From Cladophialophora immunda (Eukaryota > Ascomycota > Eurotiomycetes > Chaetothyriales > Herpotrichiellaceae), in assembly GCF_000835495.1 (NCBI RefSeq), contig NW_015622541.1, positions 3,658,001 through 3,722,000 of the forward strand: 64,000 bases of DNA. The letters are read 5' to 3'. Position 1 is the first letter of the stretch. Each line of letters begins with the position of its first letter. The notes below the pieces were generated by a model. It was not told the origin of the DNA, made no database searches, and was given only the letters and a program-made list of their open reading frames with translations. This document shows, piece by piece, positions 32,333 to 43,698 of the stretch. A program made the translations under genes and the position numbers.

Positions 32333-34651
32333 TCAAATGGCACGCAACTGATCCGCAAAAGTTTTCAGCCGCTTAATCCTCTCATTCAGCGCGTTTCTCC
32401 TCGCAGTCAGGTTCTGGTCCCTCTCGGCATCCACCGAGCGCGTGAAGACGTCCTTGTCCACGCCAAAGTCGCCCTGGAACAGCGTATGCAGGGGGCGCAA
32501 CAGATGTCGCTCGACGACTTGCACGACGACATTGTCGACGAAGACTTCGCGTGCGATCTGATTAGGAAAAATTAGCTTTTGTTCTGTAATGATTCGCCCA
32601 GCACGCCAGACACGCTGTTGCTTACCTCGTAGTAAATGATCATCCTCTTGCCAATCTCCTCCGCCGACTCGGCGCGACTGTCCTGAGCCAGAACCCGGTC
32701 GACATGCGCCGGGGTAAATCGTGTGGCACTCCCAGGAGTCGGCGGTGGCGGCATATTCTCCCTCTCGTTCACGCTCTCCGTCCTCGTTGGCGACGACGTA
32801 TTTGCCATGTACGGGTACTCCTCCTCGGCCACACGATTGACCAGGGCGAAATTCTTGTTGATTTTCAATTGCCGGGCCAGCTTCTCGAAGCGTTTACTCT
32901 GTGTCTGCGCGGGCTGTTTCCGGTCCTGTTCGATGGCTTTGAGCTCGTCCTCGGCCTTCTTTTTCTGCTTCTCGAGCGCCTGGTACAAGTGATCTTTCAT
33001 AGCTTGTGATACCCGCGCCGGAAGTGCAGGAAGCTCTTTCCGGAGCACGTTCTCGACAATGTGTTCGACAAAGGCGACGCATCGGCGGTGGGCGTGGTCC
33101 AGGTGCATCCTGGCAATTCCGTACCACGGTTCCGAGTGCTTGCGGAACAGCAGGTTCAGGCGATTGGGATCATAGCTGTCCTTCAACTCGCGGCCCCGGG
33201 TGGATTCGAGCATCTGTTGGACGTAGGTGCGGAAGCCGTCCCTGTCCTCGGTGAGGCTGCGTGCAGATTTTGCCTGGCGTAGGCCGTGACCGTTCAGTTC
33301 CACTTCGCGCGCAAACTCGTCGTGGTCCTCTTCGATTCGAGACCGCAGGTAGTAATCGGGCGCCTCATGCCAATCGGCCGAGCCGTCCAGGTAAGTTCCG
33401 TCAACGCATCCCTTTGCCTGCACAGCCAGTCCAGTCCGCTCTTCACAGAACCTTGTCCAGATCTCGTCGGCATCTGCCAGCTTCTCGTTGATCCCATCTA
33501 CTTCCCTCATCGCCTTCTGGAGCCTGTGCAAGATGTCGTCCTGGATGATTGGGAGCTGACGCCGGGTGTGGTCGTAGTAGATGCTCCTCAGACGGCCTTG
33601 CAGTGACTCGATGCCCCAGTAAGCTTGGTCGACCTGACTCCATCTGCGTTCGGGAGACATGAAGAACATGCGCTCAGCCTCGTCTCTTTCCGCTGTAGAG
33701 GTCTCGTTGCCGGTTTCGCGCACGCCACGATTGCGAAGGACATGCCAGCCCTTGGCAAAGTTGAACTCGGTCATGCTATCGGCGCCATTCTGGGCTTTCT
33801 TGACCCAAAAGTCCTCCAGACCCGAAGGCGACTCGACCAGATCTGGCTTGGTGATGATGCCAAAGGTTCGCTCCCCGGTCGGATCGACTTCTTTGGCGAT
33901 TGTGAGGACGGACTGCTTTTGCGGGTCGAGATTGGCCTCGACCACGGCCAGGATCAGCGTGCGTGGTTGCTTGATCCAGTCATCGACGATCCGGCGGACC
34001 AGGTCGATGTACTCGCGCCCTTCATTGTGCGAGGCAATCAGACCGGGGGTGTCAATCAGAGTCAGCGGCTGCTGATGGGGCCTCACAACCTCCACCTTGA
34101 GCACATCGCTGGCAAAGCCTCCGCGGCCGCCCAACAGCCATTTCTCGGCCTCCTTGACGATTTGGCCTAGCTCGGTCAATCTCCTGGACTTGAACCTGGC
34201 GTTTCTGAGGCGGGCCTGGTCGTCAGGATTTCGTCCCGTGTCAGGCACTATCTCGATGTTGATTGACTCGACATTGCCTGGACGAAACCGAAGTCTTGAG
34301 ACAGCCACAGTTAGCACATATCCTTAGAGCATCAGGATCAAGAACTTACTCGGTCACGAATTTGGTGCAGGTAAACTCTCCTCTCGGGAATGAAAGGCCG
34401 CTGATGGCCTCGAGGACGGAACTCTTGCCGGACGACTGGCTACCGCAGACCACGAGCTGAGGCAGTTGGAGCTCTCTGTTCACATCGAGGTCCTTGAGTC
34501 TGTCGACAAGGTCAAACAGCCGTCTCTCCTCCTGACTCTGCAGACTCTTCAGACGATCGGTGAACGGGTTGGGGACATCGACGTATCCATTCACGGTCGG
34601 GGTTTGTAGCGGATCTGGCACAGGAGTGCCATAGCCTTGTTGATACGCCAT
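32333..34651 (-). CDS. Dynamin-like large GTPase (Mx-like fungal group)
   Basis: Predicted 731-aa protein in three exons (34651-34350, 34294-32626, 32557-32333). GTPase motifs are G1 GSQSSGKSS near residue 70, G3 DTPGL (LTLIDTPGLIASHNEG) and G4 TKPD (GIITKPDLVE). The stalk follows, and a GTPase effector domain is formed by the last two exons (EEIGKRMIIYYE joined to IAREVFVDNVVVQVVERHLL). There is no PH domain and no obvious membrane anchor, unlike classical Dnm1, Vps1 or Mgm1. The layout is that of the fungal dynamin-like proteins often annotated as Mx-related. It probably remodels membranes, but the organelle is not known from sequence. The first intron has a CTAAC branch point. Confidence 0.93.
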
Positions 34652-35965
34652 TTACAACCCTACGGGAAAACGACAGGGGAAAGCAAAGAGGGTAAGGTTG
34701 AGAGCTGGATAAAAAGGTGTAGAGAATGAAGGGTGCACAGTCTAGTCAAGAAAGAAGCAGATCGAGATATGGGAGTGGCCGGCTGTGGGAGAACGCCCGT
34801 ATACACACCTAGGCCTAGTACATGCATACATAGGTATTTCCAGGACAGCCACAGGTATCGGCCAGAAGTGTCTCTTTCCAATGCCAAGGGGGGCTGATGG
34901 CGTCCCGGTAGTTACCAACGCGCCGTTTGTTTTCCTCACTCAGCCTTACTGGTGGCAGAATTCGCCATCTTGCGCGGCCCTGGGCGACCCATGTCGATCC
35001 GCAGTACAGCCACTGGGCAACTGTGTTCCCTCGAACAGAGCGACAAGGCCGTCACCCGAACAGGCTACAGCGAAAAAGAAGGTCCGAGTCGATTGGGGCG
35101 AGATGGGGGGAGCATTGTTGTGCTGCAAAGCCGCGTAACGTCGCGCAGCCGGAGATGGCGATGTGATTGGCGCGTGTGTCGAGTGATATGCAGTGCCGGT
35201 GGCGACGGCGAAATGCTGCAGCCTAACAGGTCGCGAGGAGGAGGACGGAAGAGGACAGATGAGGTGTCAACTTGTCAATCAACGATCATGATCTGTGCCT
35301 CGGTGCCTTGTTTGGGAGTTGGGAGGAGCCATGCTGCTGAACTGATGCTGAGAAGACGCGCTGGAGACGCCCCGTTGTCTTCTCACTGGCCCGTTATGCT
35401 TTCTGCCTTGACCATGGCCCATCTGGCATCTGCCTAGACCCTCTGACAACTCGGTTACAGAGCAGTACGCTGCGCCCGGCAGAAGGCAGACCAAAACAAA
35501 TGCGAAAGCCAGACTAATGTGGCGTTCTCTTGTGCAGGCTCTTTTTCAGCCCAGCCTGATCCAGAGTTTCCCTCGCCCAACCCTGCAAAACGCCCTGCCT
35601 GATTGCCCCGCCGACCTTCGATCCACCTGGCTGCTGCGTTTCCAGAAGAAGCGGGCGAAGCAGGGCGAGACACCACCACGAGGTAAGGATCTACTCCCTC
35701 CGCGTCCTCTGTTGTGGGAGTCTTGAAGGGCCACCTGTAGTTACGTATCGCCACAATCACAAGTGTCTCTATCACCTGTTCGGCTAAGACTGAATCCCCT
35801 GCCATATTCAGGTACCTCACTCCATTGCTCACACGTCCATGCTGTCCTGATTTGACCTCCTCTCAGGTCTTGTCTTATCCTAAAACACCACCACCAGCCA
35901 TCATTGACTCTGTATCAATACTCCTCACCTAAAGCAAGTCTGTGAGGAAAGGAAAAATCACCACC
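34652..35965. promoter_or_regulatory. Divergent spacer, dynamin-like / zinc-UBA protein
   Basis: A 1.3-kb spacer between divergent genes. Open frames are short and without domains. It presumably includes both promoters. Confidence 0.4.
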
Positions 35966-37339
35966 ATGGCCGCCGTTATCAGTGCCATGGACATCACCTA
36001 CTGCGAAGGGGCACGTCTCCTGCAAGACTCGCAAGCGGATATAGATGCGATCCTGGTCCAGCGACCCAATGGAAACCTGACCTGCAAACACTGCTACCTC
36101 GTCCTCGCCGACGCCGACAGCCTCCGGACCATTTCTTCCGACAAGGACTGGCCGCTGGTCGTGAGCTGTCACGTCCAGGCGTGTGCCTCGCTGCACGACC
36201 GCCGGGCCGCGTACTCGTGCTATGCTTGCCTCGAGAGAGGGAAGACGTCCATCGAGACCTCGGTGGCCGCCCTGAAGAGCCATCTCCAGTCTTGCGATCT
36301 GATCAAAGATGTTCAACCCACAAAGCCGTCCCAGCGGCAAGAACCCGTCAAAGAAGGACCGGGTGCAGCTCCAAGTATTCCCGAGCGGCCGAAACGGCGT
36401 TCACGACCAGCACCAGCTATGGAGGCGACGCCCGAGAGACAAACAGCTCGCGAGGTCGAGTCGGCCCAAAGCGCTAGTAGCCGGCGGCCTGTCCCCTCGA
36501 ATCCATTCTGGTCTGGTCAAGCAGCACCGCCTGTTGTCCCAAACAGTCCCGTCACACCGGCAGAGTCTGAGCGACCCTTACAACCACGGTCGAGGAGAGA
36601 AGTTCCCACTCAGGCAGAAAGAACCTACACTCCTTCAAACGCACCCCGACCAGGGCAACCTAGTACGCCAAGCCGACCTCACGCGGACGCAGCTGACATC
36701 TTCAACGTTCCAGGCGGCTTCCCCCCTCACGACGCTGCCGGCCATGACCCTCGCAGTCCATTCTTCCAAGAGTTCCCGCCCACCCCTCCGCCGCCGCGAG
36801 GGACCTTCTCCAACGACCACCCGGCGACACCGATTAGACGAAAGGACGTCAGATTGGAGACCGCCTCGCAGCCGTTCCCAGAACCCGCTCGAGAGGACCG
36901 AACGTTTCCGACGCGACCGAGTCGAGCCCCTCCCGCGCCGCCGGTGTTGTCTGCGCCAGCCCCGGCGCCAGGTCCAAATGCTTGCCCCGACGCCCGACCA
37001 ACCCGGCCGGACGTGCCACCGGCATTTCAGAACACTGGTAGTGGCGACATAAACGGCACCGCCATGGAATATGGACAGGTGCCGCAAAGTCCGCGCGCTG
37101 ACCCGGCCAAGATCCAACAACTCGCGGCCCTGGGAATCAGCAGGGCCAGAGCCGAGTATCTGCTCCACCAGACGGGAGGAGACGTCAATGAAGCAGCCGA
37201 ACTGGGGTTCTCGGAGCAGCAGGGCAGCGTGGGCGGTGCTGGTGGTGGATGGCTGCCGACAGCAGCTTCGCAGGCTGCACAGTCTGAGGCACTCCCATCG
37301 TCTCCGGGCCTGGACAGACGAAATCGACGGTCAAGGTAA
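35966..37339 (+). CDS. Zinc-finger and UBA-like domain protein of unknown function
   Basis: Single-exon 457-aa protein starting at an ATG in strong context (CACCATGG); the frame upstream opens only with GTG. N-terminal residues about 1-120 hold two Cys/His sets: LTCKHCYLVLADAD followed by VVSCHVQAC, then YSCYACLERGKT followed by LKSHLQSC. These look like paired zinc-binding fingers. Residues about 130-380 are Pro/Arg/Ser-rich and probably disordered. Near residues 370-415 the stretch KIQQLAALGISRARAEYLL then TGGDVNEAAELGF resembles a UBA domain (the G-I/F-S/D-R-x-x-A pattern and L..x.GDVNxAA). A ubiquitin-linked adaptor role is suggested. No named family is recognised. Confidence 0.85.
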   Translation: MAAVISAMDITYCEGARLLQDSQADIDAILVQRPNGNLTCKHCYLVLADADSLRTISSDKDWPLVVSCHVQACASLHDRRAAYSCYACLERGKTSIETSVAALKSHLQSCDLIKDVQPTKPSQRQEPVKEGPGAAPSIPERPKRRSRPAPAMEATPERQTAREVESAQSASSRRPVPSNPFWSGQAAPPVVPNSPVTPAESERPLQPRSRREVPTQAERTYTPSNAPRPGQPSTPSRPHADAADIFNVPGGFPPHDAAGHDPRSPFFQEFPPTPPPPRGTFSNDHPATPIRRKDVRLETASQPFPEPAREDRTFPTRPSRAPPAPPVLSAPAPAPGPNACPDARPTRPDVPPAFQNTGSGDINGTAMEYGQVPQSPRADPAKIQQLAALGISRARAEYLLHQTGGDVNEAAELGFSEQQGSVGGAGGGWLPTAASQAAQSEALPSSPGLDRRNRRSR

Positions 37340-38619
37340 GGGGAAGGCATGGGATGGCGGAGAAGAGGCCTGGAGGATCTAGACAGCATTTGAGCCACAT
37401 TCGAGGGGGATCTCGCAACATATTGTCTTTGGAGTTGCAACGGCTACCCAGACGGGCAAGAGTCGTCCAATCTGTGTAAGAAATAAACCATTATATTTCA
37501 CCTTCTACCGTCATGGTCGCAGCCAGGGTATCATCATCTCCAGCTCTTTCTTTTTCCCGCGCACCGACCCTCCCCGGGTCTTTTGCACTCCATCGCGCAT
37601 AGAGATCCGTCGTAGAGTTCAAGAATCAAATCGAGGGACGATCGCGGTGGACAGTGGTGCAACGCTGCGCTATTGTACCGAAAGGAAGGAAGGGGATCGC
37701 AGCGTTCGACGCGCGCGCATTCGAAGCGGCTCACACCAAGGTTTCGGGCATTCAGACGCGGCGCATGCATCAAAACACGCATTCATTCCGCGTCTCCTCA
37801 ACAGCCCAGAAAGTTGGGTCGAGGCAATGGGCGGTTCACACATTAGTGGTAAATGTGCACACGGCCCAAGGGGGCGCGTCAGTAGCTGAAATGAGGGGGG
37901 GTATGGTACCTTTTATGACGCCGTAGGGGGATCATGGTGATGATGATGTCAAAAACCCCAGTGGTGCAGAAGATGGGTCATTGGCAAGGGCTCGTCTGTG
38001 GCTGTCTGTTGGCTGTCTGCGGGCTGCCATCAGATTGTGCTGCGTGACGTGATCTCCGAAGTCGACGACTACCTCGTACTAGGGAACTACCTAGAGGTAA
38101 TAAGCTAGTGAAGTGCCCTAAGTAGCCACTACTTGTAGGTAAGTAAGTAGACCAGCCTTGCGGCCCTACGAGGTCCAGCCTCGCCAGGCGGGTGATGAGA
38201 AGCCACCATCCCCAGCCTTGTGGCATGCATGGCATTAACTGGTTTGCCACGATACAAACATTATCCCCAACTCCTCCGTCACCAGCCACAGCGACGGCAA
38301 GACGGCAAGACGGCAAAAGCACAGGGCCAGGTCAGCCAAGTCAGACAGTCCACAATTGAAGTCATCTTGGACGGTCGCCCAGGGGCTGATGATGTCAACA
38401 ACCTCGGAAAAGGTGGTATTAATTATTCAATGGCGAGTGGCAGAAGAGTGACACACACCCACCCATCCGTCCATCCATCCACCGTACAAGTACAAAGGAA
38501 TTTGACATCCCCCCCCTTCCCCCTCCACCTTGGAAAAAAAGTGGCTCTCTTGGACTTACAACACCCCGGCCCACTGCATCTCACGATCAAAATCTCACAT
38601 CTTACTACCCGTGGGCCTT

Positions 38620-38627
38620 TGACGTCA
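38620..38627. promoter_or_regulatory. Consensus cAMP-response element TGACGTCA
   Basis: A perfect 8-bp CRE palindrome, the site bound by ATF/CREB-type bZIP proteins. It is about 1.8 kb beyond the 3' end of the ATF-type bZIP gene in this window. Function at this place is unproven. Confidence 0.5.
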
Positions 38628-39099
38628 GCGACCCAGGGGAGGGATCGAGTTGGGATCTCAATCGAGGACTTTTGTTCCCCCGCTCCACTACTACTTACAA
38701 GAAACCCACACTTGTTCCGGGCCTGTCGATCTAGACAAAGGCATGTGATCGAAGGTTTTCATTCCCTCCCCCCTCCCCTACCTTCAGACCCAGGACCGTG
38801 CAACGCGGCATCCCGATTCGGGGGCGGTGACAAAGGCCGGATCATGGTATCCGGATCGCCCTCCCTCACCCCGAAAAGTTCTTTGGCCCTGGAACCTTGA
38901 GGATGTTCTACCCTTCATCGATGGACGGAGCTTTCTTGAGCAGATTCCACCTAACCTAGTGACGGACGGCACACCTTGGTCCCTGAGGTAGTCTGCATCA
39001 AGCCGACCCTGCGCGAGGGCCGCGCAGTGGTCAAGGGTCAACCAAATGCAGGGTCGGCGAGCATGTTTTCCCAGGGCAGGGTGCGCGATCAAAGGTAGA

Positions 39100-39131
39100 T
39101 AGGTAGGTAGGTAGGTAGGTAGGTAGGTAGG
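39100..39131 (+). repeat. TAGG microsatellite, 8 perfect units
   Basis: Eight consecutive TAGG tetranucleotides preceded by an imperfect TAGA unit. Confidence 0.95.
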
Positions 39132-40416
39132 CAGCTTGGACGAAATCTCAACCTCAACAAAAAGTCCGACGATGCCTGCGCATGGTCCTTCCTGCAGCTC
39201 GGTCAGCGGACTCGAAATTTTGGAATTCATAGATCCAAGACACTTTCTCGAAACGAAGGAACGCACAGTCAAAAGGCCGAACGAAAAGGTGCTCTCGAAC
39301 TTTCTCTCGAAGTATTTGGAAGAACGAGCAAGTTTCGGCTTGCTGAGTGCCGGGTGTATTCAAGCCGCATTAGGCTATCACATAGACTCGGGTTCGCACC
39401 CTCTTCCATGGTCTTTCAGAGTTCGTGGCAGCCATTCGTCGGGATGCTGCAAGGTTGAGTTCGGCTGTCGACGAAGCTTTGGTTCCTCGCAATCCGTAAG
39501 AACGCCGGGACCCTCGGATCATCCCAATCGATGGTCGAGCGCCCAAATGGGTTTTATACTTTGCAAGACAAAGCCGCATATTGCAAATCGGAGCCAGACA
39601 TTGGACAAATGGATTCAGACATCTGCACAAAATGGTTGCAAAATACACTAAGTATCGCATTGCAACTGATACTATTTAGCTACCATTACATATCTCGTAT
39701 TCTCGGAAGCCAGCCATAAGCCCGACTCGGCACAAATGCCTTTGCATCTGCGCGCGGGAAAATCATTGCGAGGCAGCTGAACTCCACTTTCCAAGTAGGA
39801 AATGCCATTTTTGTCGGGTGTCCTGTGGTCCCTTCCTATTATCCCACTTCGTCTCGACATTCATCCGCATGCACAAAATGCAGTCGGAAGCTAGCTGTGC
39901 GGAACCTTTCCATGCTCGTCAACTCGTTGCGACGGCCAAACGCTACTGGCCAACGACAACGTCGCGCCCAAGCTGTAGACTCCAGTGCTGCATAAACCGG
40001 GTCCCAAAGAACAGGGAGCTTGCCTGGGTGTCCTGGACAAGAGAGCTGAAGCAGCGGTCCCAAGCCGAATGGCGTCGAATCGGGAGCATTTCGGTCGGTC
40101 ACGTACAGGCACCGCCACATGAAGCGGGGCAGAGGCAGCATTCTGACCCCGCCAATGACATGCTAACTGTCTTTGACAGGAACAGCTGCACGTCTGATTG
40201 ACTGAGTCATCCTTGGTATTCCGCGAAGGCAGCTGAAGCCAGAGAGAAACTTCAGTGAGGGGTATCATCGAAAAAAAGGCCGCCTTGTTCCGGCAAGGAT
40301 GAAGGACCTTGCTCGCCTGGGGCGGGGGTCCGAGGCAGCAAAAAGATTCCGCGCTAATTGGTACATTGAACTGAAAGAATGATAATTGGCTGTGAACGCC
40401 TGGAGTTTCTCTCTCT

Positions 40417-41436
40417 TCAATCGGCCGGCGCCGGAGTGTGCACCTCGAATTCTGCAGACCGATTAAACTCTGGCAGGGGCGGATGCAGCATTTCGTCGTC
40501 GGTCGGCCCTGCAAAGAAGTTGTCGGGCATGACGGGCAGACTGCTAAAGCTCACCGGAGCGAAGTCTCCAAAATTCTGACTGGCCAGGGCGAGTTGTTGA
40601 CTGAAGAAGTCGTTGCCCAGGGCATTGAGGTGGGCCTGAATCTCTTCCGGAGACTTGCATCCTTCACAGTTGGCATGTGCAACCAGGATGGCGTTCATCT
40701 GTTGGATCTCATCCTTCATGCGCATGACTTGGTCTTTGAGGTATGCGTTCTCAATTGCTTTCTCTTGCGAGTCTCGTTGTAACCTCTCCGTCCTTTCCTT
40801 CTTGTTGATCCGGCACTTTGCAGCTGCCAGTCTGTTCTTCTCGAGTGACTGTTTCCGCTTTTGCTCCTCTGGCGAGTCTCCTTGTTCGATGGTGATGGAG
40901 GATTTCCGCGTGGCCTTTCGCTTACGTCCCGCGGTCGTCGTCGTTGTCTTGGATGGCGCTGAGGCTGTCTCGGCAGCTTTGGGCCGGCCCTTGCCTCGTT
41001 TTCGTGGTTGTAGGTCTGCCGGTTGAGACTTGGGCGACAACTTCTCCGCTTTGGAGTCGGTGCTAGCAGCGGAGTCCGACCGAGGAGGAGTCATTTGGCC
41101 ATATCGTGCAATGGCTGTAGAGGAATTAGGTAACACCGAGGTGATGAACTTGTCCATCTCATAGGCGTCCATGCTGAGCGGGTTCTCTGTGGATGGCTTC
41201 AAGTCATCATCCCGCTCAAACTCGGGCCATTGCGACATGGGATAGTCATTCGGAGGGCTGTAAACCTGATAGTCATTGATTGCTAGGGGCTTCTGCGGTG
41301 GGTCAAAGCCGAAGTCGTCGTCCTCAAGTTGGATAACCGCGTAGTTGGAGCTGGAAGGAAAGTGGTAGTCGCGAAAGGTGTAACCGTCTAGGTCACTGAT
41401 GCTGGGGGTGGCGGATGAGACGCCGGCTGACGACAT
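40417..41436 (-). CDS. bZIP transcription factor, ATF/CREB family
   Basis: Single-exon model of 339 aa. The N-terminal half is acidic with SP/TP sites (MTPPRSDSAAS). A basic Lys/Arg/Thr-rich linker follows (RKRGKGRP, TTTTTAGRKRKATRK). The bZIP basic region is LEKNRLAAAKCRINKKERTE, with the N-x2-A-A-x-K-C-R core, then a leucine zipper (LQRD, LKDQVMRMKDEIQQM). C-terminal ANCEGCKSPEEIQAHLNALG is shared with fungal AtfA/AtfB-type factors, which act in stress and conidial responses downstream of MAP kinase Hog1/SakA. The ATG at 41436 is the first in frame, but the frame stays open upstream to a possible acceptor (TTTTCACGATCAG, near 41495), so a short upstream coding exon is possible. Long gene-free spacers on both sides suggest complex control. 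Confidence 0.9.
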   Translation of the reverse strand: MSSAGVSSATPSISDLDGYTFRDYHFPSSSNYAVIQLEDDDFGFDPPQKPLAINDYQVYSPPNDYPMSQWPEFERDDDLKPSTENPLSMDAYEMDKFITSVLPNSSTAIARYGQMTPPRSDSAASTDSKAEKLSPKSQPADLQPRKRGKGRPKAAETASAPSKTTTTTAGRKRKATRKSSITIEQGDSPEEQKRKQSLEKNRLAAAKCRINKKERTERLQRDSQEKAIENAYLKDQVMRMKDEIQQMNAILVAHANCEGCKSPEEIQAHLNALGNDFFSQQLALASQNFGDFAPVSFSSLPVMPDNFFAGPTDDEMLHPPLPEFNRSAEFEVHTPAPAD

Positions 41437-43698
41437 GGCTGACTGACTCCCAAGGGTTGCCACGGTAGGCGGGCGAGACTGCTGTTGATAGTCCTGATCG
41501 TGAAAAGAGCTTCAATGCCCTAGGGACAATGTGGCTTGTACACAGGCTCCGTTTGGGTAATGCCCTGAGTTGGACGTAAGAGCGCAACGCGTGGATTGGC
41601 CTGTTTGTCGAATGATGGTGTGTTTGCTGTGGACGTATCTAGAATGGTGGTACAGAGGAGGAATATATGATTCCTTTGGTGGGATTGGGGGGGCTTGAAG
41701 CTGAAGAATGTTCCAGAGGGGAGGGGTGGTTGTATAGGAAAACACTTCCAAAAGATGGGTAGGGGAGGCGCGTAGCTTGGGTCGGAAGGGATCGAGTTTT
41801 ATTTAGGATCAGCAATCGGAGGGTAGTAACGGGGAGGGTGGAATTCGAAAGAAGGTATTTCGACTTGGAACAGAAGAAGGATCGGAGAAAAATCCAAGGC
41901 AGGCTTCAGTGGCTTGTGAACGTGTTGAGGATTGCAGGTGGACGCGGTGGGCTGTTTCTTGCTACACTACACAGGTGGGCCGCGGCTTGTGGAGCGCGCG
42001 ATGGGAAGAGGGAGAGGAGCGAGAGATCGACCGATGGCTCTAGTCGTAGCAGCGGATGCTTGACCCGGTGAGCGGGAGGAAGTGCTTTGTCTCGTCAGCT
42101 GGAGGCACCGCAAGTGGCTGCGACACGGGCACGAAGTGGAGGGGAGTGGCTGATGCGACGTGAAATCCTGGTAGGGCCCAAGGAATTGACTTCCAGGAGA
42201 CAAACGAAGGGGGGGAGCAGAGGGGTGAGTGGACGGGCAAGTGTAGGAGAGCAAATGAGAAGCGCGAGAGGGATCTCGGTCACAGTGTCCAAGAACGGCA
42301 TGTGAAGGAAACCAGCGGCATTGAGGCTTTTGTGAAGTGCGGGGCAGGCAAAGACGCAAGGAAGAAGGAAAAGGAAAAACTGGTTGGCGGCACCGCTGGA
42401 AACAAAGAACAGGTGTCGGCGCAGTGGCGGAAGTGGTGGAAGTGGAGAGAAACGGCCGTGCAGCAGCCACTGCTTGTAGCCTACTCGTACATACAGTCAG
42501 TCAGTCAGTCACTCAGTCGGAGTGGAAGCAAGCACCAGGAATTGTCGACTCCGGCGCCGTCTCATCCAACAAGAAACAGGAACCTTCCCCCTGGGCTCCT
42601 GGGAACAACGACCCTACTGTATGCAGTTGGCGTGGGCATGTCACTCACTGCAAGAGACGATTACCCGGGGGATGGATTGGGCGTCTTCATCGAGCATCTG
42701 TGCCTGCATCGATGCCCCTCCCCTTCACGGGCCTTCTCTAGCTCCTCTGGGCCCCCCGCTAGGCTGCCTTAGGCGGGCCCAGCTCCCTAGCTGTTGGGAT
42801 CGCTTGCCGCCTATGTCATCGACGATCGGGCATGGAGATCGGCGAAGATCCCCCCAGTGTCTGGGTGGGTTTCTGGTCATGGGAATTCTGAAAAGTGCCA
42901 TCTGCCGGGCTGATCCTCTCGCTACTGAGCGCCACTCGGGGCCTGCAATCCGTCGAATCAACCGCCTGCGCAAGCCTCAGCAATGCACCGAGAGGCTGAC
43001 GCCGCTGCTCTTGCCCATCGACGATTCCCACATTGGTGACACCTGGTGACACCTGGTGACACTGATCACCGCTCTTACATAAACGCCCTAGCCCATCCGC
43101 ACGACTCCCTCGCCTACGTCAATGTCCAGCGAATCACCGACCCCAGCCCTGGACTCAAAAGACAAAAGCCTCGTGGCAGACGAGGAACGAGGAAGGCACT
43201 GGGGAGAAAGAAACAAAACTCAATTGGACATGGGAGAATTCCTGGGCCAGCCCAGCCTCGTGATCAGTGTTCTTCTCACCTCTCTCAGTGAAACAGAACG
43301 AAGAACGAGGGAATCAGGCAGTGGGAGATAGGACGAGGGAAACAACAACGCGGTGACAATCAGCCATGTAATAGGGTACGTCATCCTCTCGCCAAACAAG
43401 CTGCACCAAAACGGTCCGCATCTGCCCCGGACATGAGATCCGGGCATGGTCACCGCTTGCAAGCTGAGGCGCGGAGGATCGAGCCAGGCAGGCCAATCGA
43501 TCGATGAATCTGTTGCTGACGATTGGTGTCTTGTTGGGTGTAGTCTTATTATTATGGTGTATCTCTTTGCTCCAGAGTCCCACAAGCAGCCAAAGATATG
43601 CCGTCATACTTGTCCCTTGTATTGCCAATTTGTTGCCACGCTTCTCCCATGCTCCCTTGCTATGCTTGGACGATATGCGCAACCACCCACGCCTGGTT
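41437..43698. promoter_or_regulatory. 2.3-kb upstream region of the bZIP gene
   Basis: Gene-free apart from small open frames without domains. It contains CAGT repeats (42494-42510) and three tandem copies of TGGTGACACC (43034-43062). Such a long leader/promoter is usual for stress-type bZIP genes. Confidence 0.5.
43034..43062 (+). repeat. Three tandem TGGTGACACC units
   Basis: A 10-bp unit repeated at 43034, 43044 and 43054; the last unit is one base short of complete. Each unit holds a TGACA core. The period of about one helical turn would place bound proteins on one face of the DNA. Confidence 0.85.

Larger units (their letters stand above)
37340..40416. other. 3.1-kb convergent spacer with repeats and a CRE
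   Basis: Lies between two 3' ends, so neither flanking protein gene needs a promoter here. Open frames of up to 207 codons exist on both strands but lack ATG-proximal domains. It contains a full CRE palindrome (38620-38627), a TAGG microsatellite (39100-39131), TAGG/TAAG-rich sequence at 38090-38150 and CCAT-type repeats near 38459-38485. It may hold a non-coding transcript or an unrecognised gene. Confidence 0.45.

Noticed and set aside
39136..39651. 171-aa plus-strand frame in the convergent spacer
   Set aside because: It opens with TTG and shows no domain; kept only as part of the unexplained spacer.
42494..42510. CAGT repeat upstream of the bZIP gene
   Set aside because: Only four units and no dyad; reported within the spacer but not as a separate signal.
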